A stretch of 64,000 nt of DNA. Source: Zelopaecilomyces penicillatus (lineage: Eukaryota; Ascomycota; Sordariomycetes; Hypocreales; Pseudodiploosporaceae). The stretch spans positions 2,728,001 to 2,792,000 of the forward strand of contig VCCP01000001.1 of assembly GCA_005765155.1 (NCBI GenBank), given 5' to 3'. A program made the position numbers and the translations under genes. How positions within the stretch are numbered: position 1 is the first letter of the stretch; every line of letters begins with the position of its first letter. Below are positions 55,080 to 64,000 of this stretch, in pieces. The notes under the pieces are model-generated. The model was not told the DNA's origin and did not search any database. It saw only the letters and a program-made list of their open reading frames with translations.

Positions 55080-55400
55080 TATATATAAGCTGCTTTATTC
55101 CAGTCTTTAAAGTATCTAGTATATATTATCTATATAAGTATTTAGGTTATTACTATATATCAAAATATTATCCAGATATATAATACAGATATAGTCTATA
55201 AGGCCTTATAGTATATTATTAATATATTCCTAGAATATAATAGGGGTATTTATAAGTTTAAAGGATATTACTTAATACTTAAAATAACTATAATAATACT
55301 AAAATATAATCTTCTATTTATTATCTTCTTTAATATATATCTAATAATATATATCTTTAAGATCAAACTTAATAAATTTTTTTATTTCTTAAAATTAGTT
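55080..55400 (-). pseudogene. Retroelement reverse transcriptase relic
   Basis: Minus-strand reading, ignoring stops: FIKFDLKDIYY, IYIKEDNK, VISFKLINTPIIF and YICIIYLDNILIYSNN. These align with Ty3/Gypsy RT blocks (F-S-K-x-D-L-R-D-A-Y, M-P-F-G-L-x-N-A-P-A-T-F and the YLDD box). The catalytic YLDD is YLDN, a change that one G-to-A transition would give. Several TAA/TAG codons fall where Gln, Trp or Arg codons are expected. Confidence 0.85.
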
Positions 55401-57626
55401 TAGGATCTTATAGATTAATAATAATAAGGCTTGGTTTTTCTTTATTACTTAATTAAGAGTATAATAATTAATATAAAGGTATAGCTTACCTCCTTTCTTT
55501 AAAATGAATAGAATAAATACTCTATACAGGCTTATTAATCAGTATATCCAATCTTATTTTAAAGCTATATAAAGGTATTCCTAAAGTATTTCTAGCTTTT
55601 TTTCTATTAAAAAGTAGATAAGGCTTTATAATAATATCTTTCTATTAATTAATTCTATTAAATAAATTTATTCTTTAAATAATAATAGCTTAATAACTGC
55701 TTTCTTATTAAATACCTTTATAAATTATATATATTTAGATAGTAGAGTCTTTATAAATTCTTCTTTTTCTCTTAGCTATAGCTTATTATTATTAATAGGT
55801 CTTATATCTAAGATAATTATTATAGTTTTCGCTACCCTTATAACCTATTAAGCTTACTTTATATTAATAATAAATTTAATACTCTATTTTATTAAGGGAT
55901 AGTTTTAATAATCCTTTAATTATATAATTCTTAGATCTATAATATAAAAAAAAGGTAATCCTAAAATAAAATCTTCTTTAATATCTATTATAATATAATC
56001 TATAAGATATCTCTTTATTATTCTTTAATTATTATAAAGTTCTATTAATTTTATAATTCTCTTATATATAAGAAAATCGATATCCTTATATACTATCTTT
56101 AATAAAAGGTCTTCTTTTAGATAATTAAAATCTATTAATAATTTTAGATTAATAAGGTAAACTTCTAATCCTAGGTTAAATAATAATATAGCTATTATCT
56201 AATTATAACTGCTTTATATCCTTACTTTTTTTATTATTAGGGATATAAAATAATCAGTATTATCCTAGATATAATAAATAACTAGGTTAATATTAAAACT
56301 ATTAGCTAGGGTATTAAGGTTTATTTATTATTATTAAGCTGCTTTATAATTTTCGATAATATAATAAATACTCTTATATATTATATAGTTAAGGGTTTAG
56401 TATACTATTTTATAGTATATATTATTATATTTATAACACTTTATATACTAAAAGATAGAATTATTATTTAATAAATAACCTCCTTAATTTAATAAAAGGA
56501 TTATATTATTATTAGCTTTATCTTAAGAAAAAATTAAATTATTTTAATTATTATTCTTTTATTATAAAAAGGCTTTATAAATATTCTGGTTATTTTATCT
56601 TTATTAAGCTAATATAAACTCTTTTTATATACCTATTTAAAATAGCTGCTTTTAAATAATAAATAAGCTATTATTTATAATTTTAGCTTAAAAAGGCTAT
56701 AATAATCTCTATATTATATAAACTATATAATAGCTTAGAGATAATAGCTTTAATAGCTTCTTAATAAGGTATTTATATATATAAATAAATTATTAAAAAA
56801 TTTAATTTATAATTTATTAAAGCTAATCTAGCTTTTTAATAGCTTTATAATAATATATTAGATTATTATCTTAATTATTTAATAGCTAATATATTAATAT
56901 AGCTTAAATAATATTTTTAATATCTTTTAAATAATTAATATAAAGATAATTAATCTATTAATTAAATATATTATCTTAGAAATAAGTAATATTAAAAAGT
57001 ATCTTTTATATGTCCTTTAAGAATTTTATAAAGATTATTATAAATTATATATTAAATTAGATTAAAAATATTTATAATTTAATCTAAGATTTCCTTTAAT
57101 ATTTAAATATTAAAAAGGCTTAGGATTAAATAATTCTATAATATTATTTTAACTTTTCTATTTCTTTATAGCTTAATATATTAGATAATTAAATTAAGGT
57201 AATTAAATCTTTTAATCCTAAAAGATTTAAAATTATATTTAAATTATCTTTTTAAAATAAAAATAAGTATTTTATCTTTCTTTTTTCTTTAAACTATCTT
57301 TTAATTATTTAAATTAATTAATTTAGCTTTATTTTAAAAAGAATCTTATTATTTATTAATAGTATATTAATTAAAGGGATAATTATAGGATATTTAAACC
57401 TAGCTTAATATTAAATAAAAAGCTAGATTAAAGGCTATTTCTATTAAATTAAAGATTATTTTATAATCTTTAATAAAACTATAATATTATTAATTATTAT
57501 TTAGGTTTCTAGGATTAATTTAGGCTTATAACTTATAAGCTAATAGCTAGTTATTATAATTTATTTTATTATTATTCTTAATTTTAATAGTCTTTTTATT
57601 TAAAGAAAGGATAAAAGAGATTAATC

Positions 57627-57843
57627 TATTAAGAATTAAAATTAAAAGATTATAAAGAGAGTAAAAAAGGTTAGGAATAGTATTAATTTTATTATATATA
57701 AGTAGATAAATAGTAGATAATTAAAAGCTTAATCTCTAGCCTTCTTTCTTCTTTTAAAGATAAAGGCTCTCTTTATAAATATATATATTCCTAGCCTATA
57801 TAATATAGGTTCTTTATAAGGCCCTTTTAGGGTCCTAATAATA
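57627..57843 (-). repeat. 5' LTR of the Gypsy element
   Basis: Partner of 49858-50073; 217 bp, same orientation. On the minus strand it would begin TR-YTATTAG and end CTTAATA, consistent with RIP of a TG...CA terminus. It is the more A/T-converted copy over its first 25 bp, though some positions go the other way further on, so both copies were mutated independently. Confidence 0.85.
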
Positions 57844-60800
57844 ATAAAAAGAATAAAGAATAAAAAGAATCCTTATAATACTTTAATTAGGATATTATAA
57901 AGATTAATAATAATATTATTCTCTTTTTAAAGTAGTTATATAATTATTTTATTATTTATTTTAAAAAATCTTTCTTTTTTAAAATCTAAAATAATTAAAA
58001 GTAAAAAACTATATTAAATATATTCTTTATATTAAGCTATAATAATCTTATATTATTATTATTATTATAAATAGCCTATATTCCTTTTATAATTATAAAG
58101 ATTATAATTTTAATATTTTTATTTATTTAATTATTTATTTAGCTCTTTAATAAAAAGATCTATTTACTCTATTATATAAAAGATATATTTATTAAGAATT
58201 ATTTTAATAATCTTTTTTATTATAATTAATAAAGATATTAGTCTTTATTTTTTTATTATTTAATATATAAAAGGTTTTTTGTTTAGGTTTTTTAAGTATT
58301 ATTATTATTATATTATAAAATTATTATAAGAAATATTATATATTAAAGCTTTTTATAGCTATATATATTATTATTATTAAAAGTAATTTATTATAAGCTT
58401 TAAGAAAATTTATTAAGATTTTATTTTTATATAAGGCTTTTTAGGCTTTTATATTATAAAATACCTATTTTATCCTTTTTAATTTAATTTTTTTTTTTTT
58501 AAATCTTATCTTTCTCTTTTATTTTTAATCCTTTTTTTATAATTATTAAAAAAAGAAAGAATTTAATTATTAAGATTAATACCTTTTTTATAATTATAAT
58601 AGCCTTTATATTATTATTATATTATAATAATAATATTATTAATAGTTTAAAAGATATATAGCTTTTTAATCTTATTTATCTTTTTAGATCTTAAATATCT
58701 TTATCTTTTAATAAGAATAATATTAAAAGCTTATATTAACTCTCTCTTTTAATTATATAAAGGGTTCTTATATATTATTTTTATAGATTTAAAGCTTTAT
58801 TAAATTAATTTATAATTTTAGGATATAATAATAATATTCTATTATTTAAAGTTTATAAATAATTATTTAAATAACTTTATTTTATTATAATATAGATATT
58901 ATTTAATCTTATTATTTTTTTATAATATTATTTAATTTATAATACTTTATAATTATATTATTAAGATATTAATTATATAATTTAAATTCAAATATTCTTT
59001 TAAGCCTTAAAATATTGTTTTAATTATTTCTTAAATTATTATTTTATTTATTTTTCTTTATATCTATTCTTTAATTAATAATATTTATAATTATAAATTT
59101 ATACTTATTTTAATTTATATAATTTATATTCTTTTATTATAAGGTTTTAAATAAATAAACTATATTATAAAAATATTATTCGTTTATTTAATTATAATAT
59201 AAATCTAGTTTTTATTTATTTATTATAATTATAATATAAGATTATATCTCTTATATATATATATAGCTATATAACTATTATATTATATTATATTATATTA
59301 TATAATATTTATTTTTATTTATTATATAGAATATCTTAATTTATAAGCTTATAGATAGCTCTTATATAATAATAATATTATATTTATTATATAATTATAT
59401 TAATAGTTCTGCTTTTTTTAAATCTTTTTCTTTTATATTTTAATAAAGTATAAATAATATTATAAAATAGGATTAGGTATATAACCTTTTTATATTATTA
59501 TTAGTATTATATAATCTAATATAAATATAATTATTATATTTTAATTAAAGCTAAAGATATTATTATTAATCTTTATATTTATCTATTATTATTTTTCAAG
59601 ATAATTAATTAGATTCTTTAAAAAAGGCTTAATATTAATATTATATATAAATAGCTATATATCTATTATTTTAATTATATTATAATATATTAGATTAAAT
59701 TAAAGAGGCTTATATTTATAGGTTTTGTTTAATCTATTAATTTTTATTTATTTCTTATAATATATATTTAAAAAGGCCTTATATTATTTATTATAAATTA
59801 TATAGTTTTATAATTATTTATTCTCTTTTATAATATATTTATTAAATCCCTTAAAATAAATATTAATATTTTTATTATAGAATCTATATATTATTTTCAT
59901 AATATTATAAATATAGGCTTTATATTTAAATTTTAAATATTTAAAATATTTAATTAATCTAATAGTTTTATTAAAGGGTTTATATTTATAAAAGCCTTTT
60001 TTAAAAAGAATTTTTTTTATTAATTTATTAATACTTTCTAATATAATAATTTTAAAAAGAAATATTATCTTTATTATAATTATATTTTAAAAGAGCTTAA
60101 TATATAAATAGATAATTAATTTAATTAGATTTTATTATTAAATCTTAATCTTAATAATATCCTTATTTTATACTTATAATAATAATATTAAGATATCTTT
60201 AATTAATATTAAATAGATTCTTATAAAAATTAAAATATTAGATTTAAATATTAAAAACTAGATAGCTTTATTTATATTTTATTACTTTATTAAAATAAAA
60301 AAAGTAATAATTATATTATTATTAAATAATCTTTTTATTATTATTATATTTTTATAGTTTATTATTATTATAAGAATATTAAGAATATTTTTAATTAATC
60401 TATTAATAATATCATTATTTATAATAATATTAATAATAAATTTATAAATATATCTTTTAAATATAATCTTTATTATAAGGATATTAAGCTTTTTTAATAT
60501 CTCTTTTATTATTATTATTTATATAGATTAATTTAATTTAATAATATTAAGCTTTTTTAAAATCTTTATAATAATCCTTTTAATCTTAATATTAATAATA
60601 TAATTTCTATATTATATAATTATAATATCTTTATTTAATTCCTAAAATTAATAGATTAATTAGATTGTTTTTATAAATATTTTCTTATTAATTAATAAAT
60701 ATTAAAATTCTTTTTTAATCTTTAATTTTTTATATTTCTTATGTTATTTATAATTTAATATTATAGCTTTCTTTTATCTTATTAATCCTAATATATTAAA

Positions 60801-60999
60801 GGATATAAGTATTATAATCTTTAATATATTAATATATATAATATCTATAATATCCTTAATAATACTCTTTTTAAAACTATTATATAATATTATAATTAAG
60901 GGTATTTAATCCTAATAAATTTAGTTCTTATATTAATATATATTTTAAAAGCAGCTTTATTAAATATAAGGCTTATAAGTTTAAAAGGCTCTTTTAAAA

Positions 61000-61500
61000 G
61001 ATATCCCTTTCTTTTTATTAATATTTATATAATCTATTAAATTATTTAATTTATTATCTTTTTAAAGAATATATTTTATTATTTAGGTTTAATAAACCTA
61101 ATAATATAAAAGCTTAAAATCTATAAATAATAAAATTATTATTAAAAAAATATTATTAAAAGAAAAAGATTATATTTATATATATATAATAATTAAAGTT
61201 ATTATTTAAAATTTATTATCTTTTCTCTTTATAAAGTTATTTCTTTTTAAATATAAAACTATATTTAATTTATTAATATAATTATAATAGATTTAGATTT
61301 AATATAAAATAGTATTAATATAATTATAAGCTTTTTAAGTAATATTAGCCTTATATAAATATAAAATATTTTTAATTAATATATTTTTTAATAATCTTTT
61401 TTTTATATTTTAAAAAGCCTTTTAAGGTATTAATAAAAGTCTTTTTTATATATATTTTTAATTTCTTTTTCTATTAATTTAAATACCTTTTTATATATCT
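61000..61500 (-). repeat. Inverted repeat copy 2 (relic coding segment)
   Basis: Same orientation as the reverse complement of 43620-44100, including the shared string AAGCTTTTTAAGTAATATTAG (20 of its bases match), followed by a shared TTAAGGTATTAATAAAAGTC. It is the more A/T-converted copy: for example CTCAAAAAGC in copy 1 appears as TTAAAAAGCC here. Confidence 0.65.
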
Positions 61501-61564
61501 TATTATTTTTAATAAAATATTCTTTTATTATTTATTATTTTAAGCCTTTATACTAATTATATTT

Positions 61565-61667
61565 ATTTATAATAATTTTATTATATTTATAATAATTTTA
61601 TTATATTTATAATAATTTTATTATATTTATAATAATTTTATTATATTTATAATAATTTTATTATATT
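61565..61667. repeat. 20-bp AT tandem repeat, about 5 copies
   Basis: Four perfect 20-bp units starting at 61581, with a partial unit on each side, built on TTATATTTATAATAATTTTA. It is a recent local expansion inside RIP-degraded DNA, since the units are identical. Confidence 0.9.
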
Positions 61668-63129
61668 TTTAATAGCTTTTTATTAATATTAATTATTTAT
61701 TATAATAAATAATATTATATTTAATTTATTTTAAATATTTAATATATTTTATACTAATAAAATAAGATATATTATATAATTAAAGATATATAAATAAATT
61801 TTATTTCTTTTTAAAATTTGTTTAATTTTATTTTAATTCTTTATAATAAGAATAAATTATTTTAATAAAAAAATAATTAGCTTATATTATTAATAAAGAA
61901 AAGAAAAGATAAACTAATTAAATATATTAAAGGATTTCTTTTTAATATTAATATCTTTTAAATTATATTAATTTAATATATAATAATATAAATAATATAA
62001 TTATAATCTTTAATTAATATTATTTATTATTATTTTTTATTATAATAAGTTTATTTAAATCTTTAATTATTATATTTTAAAGATTAATATAAATAAAAGC
62101 TATATATTTTATAAAATTAAAAATTAAATTTAATAATATTAAAATAATACTTAATTAATTTAATTATTTTAATAATAAATCTTAAAAAAAGTTATTTATT
62201 ATATAATATATTAACTTTAATTTTAAAGATTAATTTAATTAAAATTAATAGTTTTAAAAAGCTAATTAAAATTATATATTAATCTTAAAACTATTAATTT
62301 AATAATTAAAATTAAATAAAATTTATTATCTTTTAATTATTAATAGCTTTATAAATTATATATTAATATAATAATATAATTTATAAAATATTATATAATA
62401 TTAAATATTCTTATTATAATTCTTTTATATTATTTAATTATCTTTTATAATCTTTAAATATTAATATTTTTTAATTATTAAAAATAGCTTATTAAAAGAC
62501 TATTTAAAAACTCTTTTTAAAAATAATCTTATATTTTTATATCTTAATTTTCTCTTTATTTTAATATATTTATAATAAAGGGTTTATAATTTATAATATT
62601 ATAAACAGTTTTTTAATAAATAATATTAAAAATAATAAATCTAGTTTATATTATTTAATTATTTAAAAATGCTTATTTATAAATTATTATTAATATTCTT
62701 TAATATATTTATATATATAATTTTAATATATTAAGTTTAATAATATATAAAGATTTTTATTAAATAATTTATATAATTATAAAAGCTTTTATATTTAAAT
62801 CTTATATTAATAACTTTCTTATTAATTATATAAAATATATAAATAAATTAATAAATAAAAGCAAATTAAAATAATCTTTAAAACCCTTAAAATAATTTAT
62901 TATATACTTTAATCTTAATAATATTTATTAATAAAATTAAATAAATTAAAATAAAGATATTAAAAAAGAATAATAATATTAATTATTAATAATATATTAA
63001 AAAATTTATTTATTTATAAAAGAATTTAAAATCTAATAATAAAAGTTAAAATAATCTTTATAAATTAAAGAAAAAGGATTAAGCTTTAAAAAATAGCTTT
63101 TATATATATAAAGATTAAAAATATTTTAA

Positions 63130-63470
63130 TAAGAGGAAAACAATACATATAACAACACTAATACTACCCATAGAACTACAGAGTGATTTTAAGGTAATTA
63201 TATAGCCAGTATAATCTATAAGGATTAAATAAGTAAGAAAAGCTATAAAACAGTGATATAATAAATCGAATTTAAGGGATTAATTAATCATCCTATAACT
63301 GATCAGATAAAGAAGACAGCTTTTTAATAGCTAGTCTTTTAAATATACTGGAAAATTCTTGGGTAGAAGGGGAGAAAAAAAACTTAAATTCGATAATATC
63401 TGCCCATTCAAATGGCCTGGGTATAGCCTATCTATTTATACAGTTCAATCCCCTTAAGTACAGCTTATAA
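63130..63470 (+). repeat. LTR-like island, orientation 2
   Basis: An island of more normal composition on the opposite strand to 45417-45800 and homologous to it. On the plus strand a purine run AAGAGGAAAA at about 63130-63140 precedes it, so it reads as the 3' LTR of a plus-strand element. Shared strings (reverse complement) include GGATGATTAATTAATCCC, TAGCTTTTCTT and TCTCCCCTTCT. Divergence from the other copy includes indels, so these are related family members rather than a pair from one insertion. Confidence 0.6.
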
Positions 63471-64000
63471 AGCTATAGCTTAATTAATTAGTAAGAGGGT
63501 ATATTTAACCTAGTTATTAAAATATCTTTTTTTAATTATTAAAATAAAGCTTTATTTAAGCTTTTAAATTAAAAAAAAGTTATCTTTATTATTTATAAAA
63601 TATATATATTAAGTATTTAATTAATCTTTAATTATATTTTTAAATAATTAAAGATCTTTTATAATATTTTAAAGGTTTTTTAAAAAATAATTAATAATAG
63701 CTTTATTAATTCTAATATAGATTTATATAAAGATTAAAATAATAAAAAAAAAGATATTAATTTATTAAAAATATATAAGAAAATATATTAAATATTATTT
63801 AATAAATATTAATAAATATTAAATATAATCTTTTTTATATTATTATAATCTAATATAAAATAATAAAATATAAAACCTTTTATATATTTTTAATATATTA
63901 TTATTTTATTAATCTTATAATTATATTAAATTAAATATATTTAGATTAAATCCTTTATAAAATAGATAATCCCTTTTTATTTAATTAATAAAGAGGAAAA
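63471..64000. other. AT-rich block continues to the window edge
   Basis: Same A/T-dominated composition, no frame, no repeat unit recognised. The block therefore extends past the window and its full size is unknown. Confidence 0.7.

Larger units (their letters stand above)
49858..57843 (-). mobile_element. RIP-mutated Ty3/Gypsy LTR retrotransposon
   Basis: About 8 kb bounded by two same-direction repeats of about 216 bp. On the minus strand the order is 5' LTR (57627-57843), reverse transcriptase relic (about 55400-55080), integrase relic (about 53960-53450), purine tract (near 50077-50093) and 3' LTR (49858-50073). RT before integrase is the Ty3/Gypsy order. All frames are broken by stops, many at TAA/TAG where relatives have Gln or Trp codons, as RIP produces. 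About 3.3 kb lies between integrase and the 3' LTR, unusually long; it may hold an extra region or a further insertion. No confident target-site duplication is visible. No element protein could be made. Confidence 0.85.
57844..63129. other. AT-rich relic sequence
   Basis: No open frame. It should contain the displaced 5' portion of the interrupted element near its left end and the body of a plus-strand element leading to the island at 63.13 kb. Only the segment at 61.0-61.5 kb (inverted copy of 43.6-44.1 kb) and the 20-bp tandem array are individually recognisable. Confidence 0.6.

Noticed and set aside
49853..57848. Target-site duplication for the Gypsy element
   Set aside because: The bases beside the two LTRs (CATAC on the left, ATAAA on the right) do not match and RIP transitions alone would not reconcile them; the exact LTR ends are uncertain.
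40631..64000. Mitochondrial DNA or a centromere as the source of the AT-rich block
   Set aside because: Mitochondrial genes are absent and the content is retroelement relics with a transition bias, which RIP explains. A centromeric role cannot be excluded but nothing in the sequence shows it.

Overview
The window reads as nuclear DNA of a filamentous ascomycete, most likely a Sordariomycete of the Hypocreales type; that placement is an inference from gene content, not a database result. Genes carry short spliceosomal introns (58-149 nt; GTRNGT donors, CTAAC-like branch sites, YAG acceptors). They lie on both strands with 0.4-3 kb spacers, and the tRNA gene has a canonical nuclear intron. The right-hand 23 kb is almost pure A/T filled with dead retrotransposons, the usual footprint of repeat-induced point mutation (RIP).

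Left part (1-40 kb) is ordinary gene-bearing DNA. In order: a broken fructosamine-kinase-like gene (499-1472, -); LSC2, the mitochondrial succinyl-CoA ligase beta subunit (3486-5075, -); a CYP52-type alkane/fatty-acid hydroxylase (6613-8503, +); a 9-bp minisatellite and an AT-rich C2H2 zinc-finger ORF with a partial tandem duplication (about 8.6-10 kb); an O6-alkylguanine-DNA alkyltransferase (10747-11271, +); ISA1, the A-type Fe-S assembly factor (11767-12516, -); a PTR2 di/tripeptide transporter (15244-17228, +); tRNA-Leu(CAG) with a 29-nt intron (17569-17679, -); a mitochondrial DUF1992/DNAJC28-like protein (18097-19683, -); an MFS transporter (22196-24011, -); a 1213-residue disordered protein of unknown function (26191-29832, -); a membrane-anchored SGNH-hydrolase-like protein (32799-34398, +); and an App1-type phosphatidate phosphatase (35833-37308, +). 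Exon structures were built by hand and close in frame with conserved residues restored across every junction. The genes are mostly housekeeping and transport; I see no biosynthetic cluster or operon-like system.

Transition (38.2-40.6 kb): a decayed argininosuccinate lyase (ARG4) copy with six in-frame stops and several frameshifts, a GCCCG pentanucleotide repeat, and two telomere-like TTAGGG-containing 12-mers that sit at the edge of the AT-rich block.

Right part (about 40.63-64 kb): an AT-rich isochore with no intact gene. One Ty3/Gypsy element is resolvable on the minus strand with both LTRs (49858-50073 and 57627-57843), a purine-tract candidate, reverse transcriptase and integrase relics. 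It appears to have landed inside the reverse transcriptase of a second Gypsy-like element (about 49440-49857, -). Two related LTR-like islands of more normal composition face opposite ways at 45.4-45.8 and 63.1-63.5 kb. Differences between the two LTRs of the resolved element are mostly C/T and G/A transitions, as expected from RIP.

The most notable items are therefore genome-defence scars (ARG4 relic, nested RIP-mutated elements, boundary motifs), the out-of-frame module duplication in the zinc-finger ORF, and interleaved inverted repeats upstream of PTR2. I found no convincing new multi-gene system.
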